Assembly (NCBI GenBank): GCA_900552465.1 | Contig: URZO01000024.1 | Coordinates: 1 to 44,590, forward strand | DNA from: an uncultured Parabacteroides sp. | GTDB taxonomy: Bacteria > Bacteroidota > Bacteroidia > Bacteroidales > Tannerellaceae | DNA length: 44,590 nucleotides | Reading direction: 5' to 3' | Shown here: in pieces, positions 1 to 9,380 of the stretch | Layout of the letters: every line of letters begins with the position of its first letter | How positions within the stretch are numbered: position 1 is the first letter of the stretch | Made by a program: the position numbers and the translations under genes | Notes under the pieces: generated by a model | Told to the model about the DNA's origin: nothing | What the model saw: only the letters and a program-made list of their open reading frames with translations | Databases searched by the model: none

Positions 1-26
1 AGCCTTGCAAAAATAAGGAATTTATA

Positions 27-548
27 TCATTTTGAGCGTATCGTCTGCAAATAAAATAATATATGTTCAAACAAATGCTTGATATCTTCACGCTCTGTCA
101 AGGATATAGACAGGTCGTACAAATCGATACCGGCACGCTTCACTCCCACCTTAAACCGGCAAGGATGCTGTAGCATAAGATATTGCATCGGATAACAATC
201 AGGGCGCGTAAGGTCGATCAGGATATCCGCCCTGACCGTCTTGAATTGCTCGACAACAGCATCCGAAGGTACCAACCAGGTATCCAGATCCTTCTTGGAA
301 TGGACTGTCATGTATGAAACATTCATCTCTGGGACCGTACTACCGGACACAAAGACACAGGCCTGCACCCTTTTACGCATCTTGCGCAACTTCTCCAGGC
401 AAGGTTCCACAAGCTCGTAATCGTCTGCCTGATACAAAACCAGGATGTGATTGGCATCCTCCAAGGTGCAAAACTCATGCTTGCGGTTTGCAGCTCCGGA
501 AGCTAAAGACTGCACCTTCTTCTTAATAAAATAGTTCGTCAGTCTCAT
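27..548 (-). CDS. DUF6913-like hypothetical protein
   Basis: A 173-residue cytoplasmic protein with no signal peptide or membrane segment. The N-terminus is basic (RLTNYFIKKKVQSL). Predicted alternating beta strands and helices (HILVLYQADD, VQACVFVSG, ADILIDLT) suggest a Rossmann-like or glycosyltransferase-like fold. It resembles the small Bacteroidales family I know as DUF6913, which is often found beside ligA; that assignment is from memory. Its start overlaps the ligA stop by 4 bp (ATGA), so it is probably translationally coupled and is the last gene of the sulfate/ligase operon. Function unknown. Confidence 0.75.
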   Translation of the reverse strand: MRLTNYFIKKKVQSLASGAANRKHEFCTLEDANHILVLYQADDYELVEPCLEKLRKMRKRVQACVFVSGSTVPEMNVSYMTVHSKKDLDTWLVPSDAVVEQFKTVRADILIDLTRPDCYPMQYLMLQHPCRFKVGVKRAGIDLYDLSISLTEREDIKHLFEHILFYLQTIRSK

Positions 549-2545
549 TCCGCTATCATGTTTAAAAATTCGTCTTCATTTATAATCTTCACGCCCAACT
601 TGGCAGCCTTTTCAAGTTTAGCCGGCCCCATATTCTCGCCAGCCAGGATATAATCGGTTTTACCGGATACGGAACCACTGTTCTTTCCACCATGTTGCTC
701 GATCATCGCCTTGTATTCGTCACGAGAATGCTTCGAGAACGTCCCGCTGATCACAATGACCAGACCTTTCAATTTCTCGGAACGGTTCGCCAATTTCTCC
801 TCCGAAACGGACATCTGAACGCCATATTCTTTCAAACGGCTCACCAATATCCGATTACGTTCATCGGCAAAATAATCAATTACACTTTGGGCAATACGGT
901 CACCTATTTCATCCACACCCGTCAGATCTTCAAAAGAGGCCTGCTCCAGCTGTTCCATGGAATGGAAAGCCGAGGCAATACGTTTTGCCACCGTCTCACC
1001 CACATAACGAATTCCCAATCCATACAGGACACGCTCAAAAGGCACCTGCTTAGACTCTTCAAGGCTGGCGATCAAATTGCTCGCACTCTTCTCCGCCCAG
1101 CGTTCCAGACAAAGCAAATCAGATATTTCCAATGTATAGAGATCTGCTGCGTTCTTGACATAACCGGCCTCGTACAAATCTTCGACTGTTTCCGGCCCTA
1201 TATTAATATTCATTGCTCTTCGGGTGACGAAATGCTCGATCCGCCCTTTAATCTGGGGAGGGCAACCGGATTCGTTCGGACAATAATGGGCAGCTTCTCC
1301 TTCCGGACGCACCAACGGCGTTCCACATTCCGGACAGGAACGGATGAAACGTACCTTATCACCAACCAATAAAGAACGGGCCTCGACATCCACCCCTACG
1401 ATTTTAGGGATAATCTCTCCGCCTTTCTCCACATACACCATATCTCCCAGATGCAGGTCGAGGCCTTCGATAATATCCGCATTATGCAAGGATGCACGTT
1501 TGACAGTCGTTCCGGCCAATAAGACCGGTTCCAGATTGGCCACCGGAGTAATAGTTCCCGTACGTCCCACCTGGAAAGAAACAGAGTTCAGACGGGTCAC
1601 GGCACGTTCGGCCTGGAACTTATAGGCAATCGCCCAGCGCGGGCTTTTAGCTGTAAAGCCTAAATTCTTTTGTTGCCGCAGGGAATTTACTTTCAGAACG
1701 ATTCCGTCAGTTGCCACCGGCAGGTTCTTACGTTCGGTATCCCAATAGGCGATATAATCGTAAATATCCTGCAGGCTGTTACATTTACGGATCACATCCG
1801 GTATTTTAAAGCCCCATGAACGGGCAGCCTCCAGATTGTCGTAATGCGTCTCAGCCGGCAACTCTTCCCCTAACAGATAATAGAAATAGGCATCCAGCTT
1901 ACGCGCCGCCACAACAGTAGGATTCTGCTGTTTCAAAGTGCCGGAAGCCGCGTTACGCGGATTTGCAAACAGCGGTTCTTCCTGCTCCTCGCGTTCCTTG
2001 TTCAAACGGTCGAACTCAGCCCAGGGAAGCAAGATCTCGCCACGTATCTCAAATACCGCCGGATATCCGTTTCCCATCAGCTTCAAGGGTACAGAACGAA
2101 TTGTTTTCACATTCGCCGTCACGTCGTCGCCACGGGTACCGTCGCCACGGGTTACAGCACGTAGCAAGCGCCCGTTCTCATAAATCAGCGAGATGGAGGT
2201 ACCGTCATATTTCAGTTCGGCAACAATCTCAAAAGGCTCGTTCAGGTCACGGGCTGTGCGCTCGTAGAAATCCTTTACCTCGTCTTCCGAATAGGTGTTG
2301 CCTAAAGAAAGCATCGGATATTTATGCACCACCTGTTCAAACTCCTTGGAAAGGTCGCTTCCCACCCGCTGTGTCGGCGAATGGGGATCGGCATATTCGG
2401 GATGCACCTCTTCAAGTGTTTGCAGCTCCTTCATCATCTCATCAAACTCGCGGTCTGATATCGTCGGCGTCGAAAGCACATAATAATTATAATTATGCTG
2501 TTCCAAGGCCTCACGAAGTGCTTTTATTTTATCTTTTGCTTCCAT
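545..2545 (-). CDS. ligA: NAD-dependent DNA ligase
   Basis: A 666-residue LigA of normal length. It seals nicks in duplex DNA using NAD+ in replication and repair. The N-terminal Ia domain is followed by the adenylation motif KYDG at about residues 112-115, with K112 as the AMP-accepting lysine. Then come the OB fold, a four-cysteine zinc finger (CPEC and the CPNESGC pair), helix-hairpin-helix repeats (YGLGIRYVGETVA, GVDEIGDRIA) and a C-terminal BRCT domain (VIVISGTFSKHSRDEY). It starts 5 bp after the PCMD gene stop and overlaps the downstream gene by 4 bp. A housekeeping gene at the tail of a sulfate-activation operon is unusual, so an internal promoter is possible. Confidence 0.98.
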   Translation of the reverse strand: MEAKDKIKALREALEQHNYNYYVLSTPTISDREFDEMMKELQTLEEVHPEYADPHSPTQRVGSDLSKEFEQVVHKYPMLSLGNTYSEDEVKDFYERTARDLNEPFEIVAELKYDGTSISLIYENGRLLRAVTRGDGTRGDDVTANVKTIRSVPLKLMGNGYPAVFEIRGEILLPWAEFDRLNKEREEQEEPLFANPRNAASGTLKQQNPTVVAARKLDAYFYYLLGEELPAETHYDNLEAARSWGFKIPDVIRKCNSLQDIYDYIAYWDTERKNLPVATDGIVLKVNSLRQQKNLGFTAKSPRWAIAYKFQAERAVTRLNSVSFQVGRTGTITPVANLEPVLLAGTTVKRASLHNADIIEGLDLHLGDMVYVEKGGEIIPKIVGVDVEARSLLVGDKVRFIRSCPECGTPLVRPEGEAAHYCPNESGCPPQIKGRIEHFVTRRAMNINIGPETVEDLYEAGYVKNAADLYTLEISDLLCLERWAEKSASNLIASLEESKQVPFERVLYGLGIRYVGETVAKRIASAFHSMEQLEQASFEDLTGVDEIGDRIAQSVIDYFADERNRILVSRLKEYGVQMSVSEEKLANRSEKLKGLVIVISGTFSKHSRDEYKAMIEQHGGKNSGSVSGKTDYILAGENMGPAKLEKAAKLGVKIINEDEFLNMIAE

Positions 2546-2550
2546 CTTTT

Positions 2551-3549
2551 TTAGTATACCAGTTCTACATTATCAATCCACATCGTATTTCCAGGCGAAC
2601 CGATATAGGCTCCACCATGGCTGGAAGTAAACTGCAGGATCAGATGAGTCGGCATTTCGTCTTCCTCCGCCCAGCCTATTTCCTGAATCGGGACGCTTTC
2701 TCCCCGGCTGTTCAGGGCATACCGTTCTTCCACCTGAATCTGCATATAGGGTTTATATTCCGGATGATGGGATATATCTCCATAAAGAATCGGATAAGTG
2801 GCGTCGTTCGTCCAGTCGTCTGTGGACTCCGTATAACGCTGCACCATTGTCCCGACACGCTTGGCATATATGTTCCCATCCTTATCTTCCCATCGTTTCT
2901 GCAGGAAAAGGATGGCGGCGATCGAATCCTGCCCGGCCACTGTCGATTTACGGCTGAAACCGGTACTGCGGATGCGGTCCTTTTCCGGAGCCAACTTCAC
3001 CTTATAGTCAAAACGCAGGGCTTTCGGCTTCTTGCTAAACGCAACTCCGCTGTTCAGCATCGCCTGCGGATTCTTGGTCCCTTTGATCGGTTCGTGCACT
3101 GATCCTAAGAAAAGAGAACCGGCAGCCACGACTTCAATGTCGACCAAACCGAATACTTTTACGCTCTCCATCCGTGTTTCCAGGCGTGCGCACCATCCGT
3201 CACCCCGTTCCTCCGGGAAGACAGAGGTATTGGTCTTGACCACACCCGCTACTTTAGCCATCACGTTGGAATTTGCCCAAGGAGAACCGCCCCGGTTCTT
3301 ATACGCCGTATTGCCGACGATCGTATCTACCGGCCCCAGTTCATAAAGGTGTTTCGTGTTTCCTCCGATAATACCGGATTCATGTATTTCACGAACCACC
3401 CATTGGTCCATATCGCCGTAAGTAAACGGAACGACATACTCCTGTCCTTTGACAAGCGATAGCTGACCATTGGCAAGCAACAGGGAACCTATCGCCAATA
3501 TTTTCAAATATTTAAATCTCATTCTCCTTTTATTACACAGACTATCCAT
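2551..3549 (-). CDS. PCMD-domain exported protein
   Basis: A 332-residue exported protein. The C-terminal two thirds resembles the PCMD domain (putative carbohydrate metabolism domain) of Bacteroidales surface proteins, a jelly-roll ending in the typical MWIDNVELVY strand. The domain is probably ligand- or glycan-binding; no catalytic motif is evident. The start is ambiguous. The first ATG lies 1 bp after the sulfotransferase stop. An ATG nine codons on (base 3522) sits directly behind AAAAGGAG, which is too close for ideal spacing, but it gives a cleaner signal peptide. The end of the signal region reads ANGQLSLVKGQ, which looks like a coding remnant of the NGQL micro-repeat also seen in cysN. 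Its place behind the sulfotransferase suggests an envelope role linked to sulfonated products. Confidence 0.75.
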   Translation of the reverse strand: MDSLCNKRRMRFKYLKILAIGSLLLANGQLSLVKGQEYVVPFTYGDMDQWVVREIHESGIIGGNTKHLYELGPVDTIVGNTAYKNRGGSPWANSNVMAKVAGVVKTNTSVFPEERGDGWCARLETRMESVKVFGLVDIEVVAAGSLFLGSVHEPIKGTKNPQAMLNSGVAFSKKPKALRFDYKVKLAPEKDRIRSTGFSRKSTVAGQDSIAAILFLQKRWEDKDGNIYAKRVGTMVQRYTESTDDWTNDATYPILYGDISHHPEYKPYMQIQVEERYALNSRGESVPIQEIGWAEEDEMPTHLILQFTSSHGGAYIGSPGNTMWIDNVELVY

Positions 3550-3550
3550 C

Positions 3551-4651
3551 TTATAAAGAATACCCCCATTCCTTGAGAGCCATTCCCCAGTTTTCCTCTA
3601 CAAGCTGTACCGTACGGTCGTCATACTTGTATTGGTTCTTTTTATAGCCTTTCTTCTTACCGAGATATTTCTCGATATCTGCTTTAGACTCTTCAAATCC
3701 GGGGAGGTTTAATTTCTTGTAAATATCCTCCGTCATGGCAAAGGCATCCTGCTCGAAATCCTCGAACTTCACCTCTACCAAATTTCCTTCGGGTATCAGA
3801 TGCTTTTCTTCTTCATATTTATAGAACAAACGGCGATACACTTCGATCAGGTTGCTTTCGATCTGTTCGTTGGAAATATCCTGCAAGCGAAGCGGCTGTA
3901 TCGTATTGGTGAAGAAGCTGCGTGTACTTTCAAATACGGTGTAGGGATTCCGTTTCAAGTAAATAAATTTGGCATTGGGGAACATCTCGACCAATGTCTT
4001 TACACGTCCCGTATGAGGCGGGTTCTTGCTCAGGAACTGTGTCCCGTGCGTATTCCAGAGTGAAATCTTGATCAGCTTAAGGAAGGTCTGCTTAAATATT
4101 TCCCGCTCATGTTCGCTGATATTGTTGAACAGCAGATAGCGGTCACAATATTCCAGTGTATGTTTCGGGAAAAACCAGAAGTTATAATACGAATAAGGCA
4201 TCATGTTGGCCAAAGCAAACTCCTCTTCCTGGGGAAGATCCACCTTCAGCTCCATATTATCGGTCGGACGCTTATCCGGCATCATGAATGACATATTCTT
4301 CTTAAAGAAAGGCTGTCCCCAAAGCATCAGGTTCGGGAATACGGTCTGATACGTCGTGTTATAACCGAAATGCTTATCGCATGAAAAGACATTGTGCATG
4401 AATGTCGTCCCGCTACGCCAATGCCCGAGGATAAATACCGGGTCCATTTCCAGCGGCTTGTCGGCAATCTTACGATAGCGTGCATTTTCAAACGGTTGCA
4501 ACGGACTAAGCAGGCGGCAAACGGATTTAGTCAGAAAATACTTCTTACGAAATCCTTTGTCGATGGTTCTATTGGCTGTCACAGCCTTAAACGTTTTCCA
4601 GTCAGCCCCTACCAATGTATTGATCGGTAGCTTGTCAAATTCCAATCCCAT
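3551..4651 (-). CDS. PAPS-dependent sulfotransferase
   Basis: A 366-residue cytosolic sulfotransferase of the Sulfotransfer_3 type. The 5'-phosphosulfate-binding loop is FILGHWRSGTTF at about residues 73-84. The later segment AKFIYLKRNPYTVFES is the 3'-phosphate-binding region (RNP...S). It should move a sulfonate from PAPS to a hydroxyl acceptor, releasing PAP. It lies 3 bp after cysN inside the sulfate-activation operon, so PAPS made by CysDNC probably feeds it directly, and cysQ just upstream can remove PAP. Bacteroides species have a described sulfotransferase with PAPS genes alongside that acts on sterols and steroids. The same class of acceptor is plausible here, but the substrate cannot be read from sequence. 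Confidence 0.9.
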   Translation of the reverse strand: MGLEFDKLPINTLVGADWKTFKAVTANRTIDKGFRKKYFLTKSVCRLLSPLQPFENARYRKIADKPLEMDPVFILGHWRSGTTFMHNVFSCDKHFGYNTTYQTVFPNLMLWGQPFFKKNMSFMMPDKRPTDNMELKVDLPQEEEFALANMMPYSYYNFWFFPKHTLEYCDRYLLFNNISEHEREIFKQTFLKLIKISLWNTHGTQFLSKNPPHTGRVKTLVEMFPNAKFIYLKRNPYTVFESTRSFFTNTIQPLRLQDISNEQIESNLIEVYRRLFYKYEEEKHLIPEGNLVEVKFEDFEQDAFAMTEDIYKKLNLPGFEESKADIEKYLGKKKGYKKNQYKYDDRTVQLVEENWGMALKEWGYSL

Positions 4652-4654
4652 AAT

Positions 4655-6118
4655 TTATTTATTTTCTGTTATGTATTTCACAGGAACACCCTGCCGCTCG
4701 AGTTCCTGGCAAACAGTACGGATAGCCTCATAGTGCTCGGCTCCGATACCCAATTCCGGCAGGTTCAGTACGGCCAGTGCATCCTCCGTCACCATATCCC
4801 GTGCATTTATGCGGCCGATAATCATACCGACAGCCGATGTGTTGTTTGTGATCGGATCGATCAGGATGAAAGCACCAGTCTGTTTATTCTTCTGATACGG
4901 ATCAAAGAACAGTTCTTTACCGGTCGTAAAGACTACACGTCCGATCTCATTCAGTTTCATTGGTAAATTCTCCTCTGTCAATTGTCCATTGTCAATGGAC
5001 AGCTGTTCCATCGTATTGACATTCACTTTATAGCGGATGCTGTCCACACGGGTACGTGTCAGGTTGGTCGTATGTTTGATATAGAACTGTTTGTTGACAT
5101 CCATCGGTTCCTCGTCCATCCATACCAGCATCGCTTCGAAGTTACGGTCTGCGATAGGCTGATTGTCCGGATGAACCAGCATTTCCCCACGTGATACGTC
5201 GATCTCGTCTTCGAGCGTAATCGTTATACATTGGGGCGGGAAAGCATATTCCAGTTCACCGTCATACGTGACGATGCTTTTTACTTTGGAAGTCTTACCC
5301 GAAGGTAAAGCCATCACCGTATCGCCCTTACGCACGATGCCGCTGGAAACTTTTCCGCAGAAACCGCGGAAATCCAGGTTCGGACGCAAGACATATTGCA
5401 CCGGATAGCGGAAGTCCTCGAAGTTACGGTCCTGGTCGATAGGAACCGTCTCCAGAAAGTCGAGCAACGACGGTCCTTCATACCAGGGCGTGCGATCGCT
5501 CCTGTCCACCACATTATCGCCATCTAAGGCGGAAAGCGGAATATAGGTGATATCCGGAATATTCAGGGAAGCGACAAACTCTTTATAGTCGGAAACGATC
5601 TTGTCGAAAATCTGTTTGTCGAAATCAACCAGGTCCATCTTGTTCACCGCCAGCACCACATGCTTAATGCCTAACAGGGAAACTAAATAGGTATGGCGGC
5701 GTGTCTGCGTGATCACTCCCGTACGGGCATCCACAAGGATAATGGCAAGGTTGGCAGTCGAACCGCCGGTAATCATGTTACGGGTATATTGTTCATGTCC
5801 CGGAGTGTCGGCAATAATAAACTTACGGTTGTTCGTACTGAAATAGCGGTATGCCACGTCAATGGTGATTCCCTGCTCGCGTTCGGCTTTCAGTCCGTCC
5901 AGCAACAAGGCATAATCGATATGATCACCTGCATTGCCCATACGCTTGCTATCGCGTTCGAGGGCATCCAGCTGGTCTTCGTAAATCTTTTTACTGTCAA
6001 ACAGCAAACGGCCGATCAGCGTCGATTTCCCATCATCCACCGATCCGGCAGTCAGAAAGCGGAGTAAGTCTTTCTGTTCATCCTTATCCAAAAACTCCTT
6101 TATATTCAATGTTGCCAT
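4655..6118 (-). CDS. cysN: Sulfate adenylyltransferase large subunit (GTPase)
   Basis: A 487-residue EF-Tu-like GTPase subunit of ATP sulfurylase. It couples GTP hydrolysis to APS synthesis with CysD. Motifs in order: P-loop GSVDDGKST, G3 DTPGHEQY, G4 NKMD, G5 SALDG, then beta-barrel domains 2 and 3. The start chosen is MATLNIKEF, 1 bp after the cysD stop; a longer frame would begin inside cysD. The third domain holds an extra stretch, LSIDNGQLTEENLP, where the family normally has a short loop. The DNA there (about 4977-5005) contains TGTCCATT and AATGGACA as inverted arms, as if a small repeat had been captured in frame. No APS kinase domain is fused; cysC is separate. Confidence 0.97.
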   Translation of the reverse strand: MATLNIKEFLDKDEQKDLLRFLTAGSVDDGKSTLIGRLLFDSKKIYEDQLDALERDSKRMGNAGDHIDYALLLDGLKAEREQGITIDVAYRYFSTNNRKFIIADTPGHEQYTRNMITGGSTANLAIILVDARTGVITQTRRHTYLVSLLGIKHVVLAVNKMDLVDFDKQIFDKIVSDYKEFVASLNIPDITYIPLSALDGDNVVDRSDRTPWYEGPSLLDFLETVPIDQDRNFEDFRYPVQYVLRPNLDFRGFCGKVSSGIVRKGDTVMALPSGKTSKVKSIVTYDGELEYAFPPQCITITLEDEIDVSRGEMLVHPDNQPIADRNFEAMLVWMDEEPMDVNKQFYIKHTTNLTRTRVDSIRYKVNVNTMEQLSIDNGQLTEENLPMKLNEIGRVVFTTGKELFFDPYQKNKQTGAFILIDPITNNTSAVGMIIGRINARDMVTEDALAVLNLPELGIGAEHYEAIRTVCQELERQGVPVKYITENK

Positions 6119-6119
6119 A

Positions 6120-7028
6120 TTAAAAGTATCCCTCTCTCTTTTTTTGTTCCATACTTGCATCTTGGTCGAAGTCGATCACACGGGTCGTACGTTCGCTCTT
6201 CGTGGTGGTCATCATTTCTTCGACAATCTTTTCGATCGTGTCGGCATTGCTTTCCACAGCACCGGTCAGCGGCCAGCAACCCAATGTACGGAAACGTACC
6301 ATACGCATCCTGATCTGATCGCGATATTGTTCCGGCAGGCGGTCGTCGTCTGCCATGATCAGGTTGCCGTCAATTTCTACGCAGGGACGTTCCTTAGCGA
6401 AATACAACGGTACGATCGGTATGTTTTCCAGACGGATATACTGCCAGATGTCCAGCTCCGTCCAGTTCGACAACGGGAACACACGGATACTCTCACCTTT
6501 ATGCACACGTGCATTATAGATATCCCACAACTCCGGACGCTGGTTCTTCGGGTCCCACTGGTGGAACTTGTCGCGGAACGAATAGATACGTTCTTTCGCA
6601 CGGCTCTTTTCTTCATCACGACGGGCCCCGCCGAAAGCGGCATCAAACTTGTATTTATCAAGAGCATGCAACAAAGCCTGCGTCTTCATCAGGTCCGTAT
6701 GTACCTTGCTGCCATGCGTGAAAGGCCCGACACCTGCGTGGAAGGCCTCCATATTGGATTCGACGATCAGGTTCCATCCGAACTTCTTTGCATAGTCGTC
6801 ACGGAACTGGATCATCTCTTTAAATTTCCATTTGGAATCAATATGCATCAATGGGAAAGGAACCTTTCCCGGATAAAAAGCCTTTTCTGCCAGGCGAACC
6901 ATGACGGAAGAGTCTTTGCCGATAGAATAAAGCATAACAGGATTCTCAAACTCGGCAGCAACCTCCCGGATGATGTGGATGGACTCTGCCTCCAACTCCT
7001 GTAAATGGCTTAACTTATAATCTGACAT
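6120..7028 (-). CDS. cysD: Sulfate adenylyltransferase small subunit
   Basis: A 302-residue PP-loop ATP pyrophosphatase subunit of ATP sulfurylase, of normal length. The SIGKDSSVM motif (about residues 36-44) binds ATP. The HIDSKWKFKEM and FGGARRDEEKSRAKER segments are typical of CysD and PAPS-reductase relatives. With CysN it makes APS from sulfate and ATP. It lies 29 bp after cysC and 1 bp before cysN. No cysH/cysI reductive genes are visible here, which fits a PAPS-for-sulfonation role better than assimilation to cysteine. Confidence 0.97.
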   Translation of the reverse strand: MSDYKLSHLQELEAESIHIIREVAAEFENPVMLYSIGKDSSVMVRLAEKAFYPGKVPFPLMHIDSKWKFKEMIQFRDDYAKKFGWNLIVESNMEAFHAGVGPFTHGSKVHTDLMKTQALLHALDKYKFDAAFGGARRDEEKSRAKERIYSFRDKFHQWDPKNQRPELWDIYNARVHKGESIRVFPLSNWTELDIWQYIRLENIPIVPLYFAKERPCVEIDGNLIMADDDRLPEQYRDQIRMRMVRFRTLGCWPLTGAVESNADTIEKIVEEMMTTTKSERTTRVIDFDQDASMEQKKREGYF

Positions 7029-7057
7029 AATTATAGGATTGTTTTGTTTATTTCTTA

Positions 7058-7681
7058 TTATGATTGTCTTGCGACTGTTACTTTCGGAATGACCAGTTCC
7101 ATCAACTTACGGACAGAGTCCTGCAAACTCAATACGGACGTATCCAGCGTCAGGTCGGGATGCCCGGGAGCCTCGAAAGGTGCGGAAACACCTGTAAAGT
7201 CTTTGATCTCACCCCGGCGTGCCTTTGCATACAGGCCTTTGACATCGCGCCGTTCGCATTCTTCGATCGGCGTGCTGATATAAACCTCCAGGAAATTCTC
7301 TTTCCCGATGATGGATGCCGCCATTTCCCTCAGATCGTTGCTCGGGCTGATAAAAGCCGCTATAGTTATAACACCCGTATCGATAAAGAGTTTGCTTACT
7401 TCGGCTATCCGGCGGATATTCTCCACGCGGTCTTCCGCGGAGAAGCCCAAGTTGTTATTGATTCCGCTACGGATATTATCTCCATCCAGAATACGGCACA
7501 ACAGCCCGCATTTATGCAACTCACGTTCAAGCGCAATCGCAAGCGTACTCTTTCCGGAGCCACTCAGCCCGGTAAACCAGACCATCACACTGCGCTGCCT
7601 TAACAGGCGCTCTTTATCCTCCCTCGTCATCATCTTATCGAAGATAGGATAGATATTATTTTGTTTTTCTTCCATTTTCAA
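7058..7681 (-). CDS. cysC: Adenylylsulfate (APS) kinase
   Basis: A 207-residue stand-alone APS kinase. It phosphorylates APS at the 3' position to give PAPS. The P-loop GLSGSGKST is at residues 38-46. The family core follows with DGDNIRSGINNNLGF and the lid segment GLYAKARRGEIKDFTGV. A second ATG two codons in (MEEKQ) is an equally possible start. The gene begins 4 bp after the transporter stop. With cysD and cysN it completes the two-step PAPS route for the sulfotransferase three genes on. Confidence 0.96.
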   Translation of the reverse strand: MKMEEKQNNIYPIFDKMMTREDKERLLRQRSVMVWFTGLSGSGKSTLAIALERELHKCGLLCRILDGDNIRSGINNNLGFSAEDRVENIRRIAEVSKLFIDTGVITIAAFISPSNDLREMAASIIGKENFLEVYISTPIEECERRDVKGLYAKARRGEIKDFTGVSAPFEAPGHPDLTLDTSVLSLQDSVRKLMELVIPKVTVARQS

Positions 7682-7685
7682 CTGT

Positions 7686-9239
7686 TTAGAATTTCCAGAT
7701 CAGGGGTATCATGAATACCGAGATCAAAAAAGTGATCAGGTTCAACGGCAAGCCGATTTTCACAAAGTCCGTGAACTTGTAACTGCCGATACCTTGCACA
7801 ATCAGGTTCGTCTGGTAGCCGATCGGCGTACTGAAGCTGGCGGATGCCGCCATACAGATCACGACAAAGAAAGGCGTCGGGTCCACACCCAACTGCGTTG
7901 CCACCGACAATGCGATCGGGAAGCTAAGCGCTGCAGCCGCATTATTGGTAATCAACTCCGTAAAAATATTCGTAATGATAAAAAGAATGGCCAGCAAAGC
8001 ATACGGGCCTATATTGTGGGCCATATCGATAATATGGCGGGCAATCAGAGCGGCAAAGCCTGAATTTTCCATCGCTTTACTGATCGCAAAGGCGCAGGCA
8101 ATCGTGATCAGGATATCCCAGGAGATATATTTCGTGTACTTCTTCGGAGGAAATATCTTTGTCCAGGCCATGATTATCGTTGTGATACAAACGAAGAAAA
8201 ACATGTCCAGACGGATTTCAGGGAAAGATTTTCTCACCGCTGGTAGCTCGCCGACAGTAGCACCGACAATCATAAAGATAAGCAGCCCCAGCGCCAACCA
8301 GCGTTTCTTGCGGGAAACAGGTTCCGTCCCCTCGCTTCCGTTGGCAAGCAGAAGGAAGACGCTCGATTCGCCCCATGTCGGCACGAACGTATCGTCAGCC
8401 CAAAGCACCAGGGTGTCGCCCTCATGCAACACGACTTTATCCAGATCCCGTGTAAACCGTTCTCCCCCGCTCTTGACCTCTTTTACGATCGCCCCATAAT
8501 GGCGGGTAAAGTTAAACTCGCCCAATGTCTTATTGATACCGGGAAAACGCGAACCCAACACAGCCTCCACACGGTGCAGGTTGCCGGGGGTTCCCTCCTC
8601 CTCTTCTTCCTCGTAAGTATCCGTCCGTGATTCGGGCAACAGTTTATTGGAGAATATAAACAGATAGATAATACCGGCCAAAGCGATAAAGATGCCGACC
8701 TTACCAAGTTCGAACATCGTAAACCCTTCGTAGCCGGCCTCCAGGATCATCCCGTGCACAACCAGGTTGGTCGACGTCCCGATCAGGGTACAAATACCAC
8801 CCAGGATCGTCACATAAGAAAGAGGTATCAGGAATTTCGTTGCCGGCAACTTGACCGACTCCGCCCACCGTTTGATGATCGGAGCAAAGATAACGACAAC
8901 AGGGGTATTATTCAGAAAAGCAGAGATAAAAGCGATAGGCGGCAACATACGGAACTGAGCCTTGAAAACAGTCGTTTTCCCTTCCGGCAACAGTTTCTTT
9001 ATAAGCTGTCCCAATGCACCGCTCTGCCGGATACCCTCGCTTACCAGAAAAAGCATCCCTACGGTAATCATTCCTTTATTGCTAAAGCCTTCCAGCATTT
9101 CCTTCGGCGTCAATATACCGGCACACAGGAACAGCACTACAACCGTGAGTAACACCATCCCGGGTCTCAACTTATCCCAGATCAACGCCGCTATCATGCC
9201 GACCAAAGCCAGCAATACAAATATTATTTCAAAGTTCAT
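7686..9239 (-). CDS. SLC13/DASS-family sulfate permease
   Basis: A 517-residue inner-membrane transporter with about 10-12 hydrophobic segments in two halves (LNNTPVVVIFAP in the first, ITNNAAAALSFPIA in the second), the inverted-repeat pattern of DASS/SLC13 carriers. A cytoplasmic insert near residues 215-285 (VEAVLGSRFPG ... LHEGDTLVLW) is a single TrkA-C/RCK_C domain; relatives often carry two. Leading the cysC-cysD-cysN operon, it is most simply the sulfate importer. A Bacteroidetes -7 box (TACATTTG) lies about 40 bp upstream. Citrate or dicarboxylate transport is the alternative for the family, but the context argues for sulfate. Confidence 0.9.
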   Translation of the reverse strand: MNFEIIFVLLALVGMIAALIWDKLRPGMVLLTVVVLFLCAGILTPKEMLEGFSNKGMITVGMLFLVSEGIRQSGALGQLIKKLLPEGKTTVFKAQFRMLPPIAFISAFLNNTPVVVIFAPIIKRWAESVKLPATKFLIPLSYVTILGGICTLIGTSTNLVVHGMILEAGYEGFTMFELGKVGIFIALAGIIYLFIFSNKLLPESRTDTYEEEEEEGTPGNLHRVEAVLGSRFPGINKTLGEFNFTRHYGAIVKEVKSGGERFTRDLDKVVLHEGDTLVLWADDTFVPTWGESSVFLLLANGSEGTEPVSRKKRWLALGLLIFMIVGATVGELPAVRKSFPEIRLDMFFFVCITTIIMAWTKIFPPKKYTKYISWDILITIACAFAISKAMENSGFAALIARHIIDMAHNIGPYALLAILFIITNIFTELITNNAAAALSFPIALSVATQLGVDPTPFFVVICMAASASFSTPIGYQTNLIVQGIGSYKFTDFVKIGLPLNLITFLISVFMIPLIWKF

Positions 9240-9278
9240 GCCTACCCAATCTGTAAGTATAAGTTTTTAGATAAGGTG

Positions 9279-9286
9279 CAAATGTA
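9279..9286 (-). promoter_or_regulatory. -7 promoter box of the sulfate-activation operon
   Basis: On the minus strand this reads TACATTTG, matching the Bacteroidetes -7 consensus TAnnTTTG. It would start transcription near base 9272, about 33 nt before the transporter ATG. No TTG lies at the ideal 19-nt spacing, so the upstream box is weak or activator-dependent. Confidence 0.55.
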
Positions 9287-9380
9287 ATAAGAATATTAAA
9301 GCCAATCTCATTACAATAACCTATTTTTAGGGATTTCTTACTTACAGACCAAAAGTTTCAGCAAACGGAACAAACGTCCG

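Noticed and set aside
1963..3102. A 379-codon open frame on the plus strand across ligA and the PCMD gene
   Set aside because: It is the shadow of two well-supported minus-strand genes. Its protein has low-complexity Arg/Ser/His-rich composition and no family motif.
6118..6160. Longer cysN start 14 codons upstream
   Set aside because: It would overlap cysD by about 40 bp and adds a non-conserved basic leader. MATLNIKEF begins 1 bp after the cysD stop and fits the family.
9251..9345. Long-range inverted pair CTGTAAGTA / TACTTACAG flanking the sulfate operon promoter
   Set aside because: The arms are only 9 bp and about 80 bp apart, so chance is a sufficient explanation.
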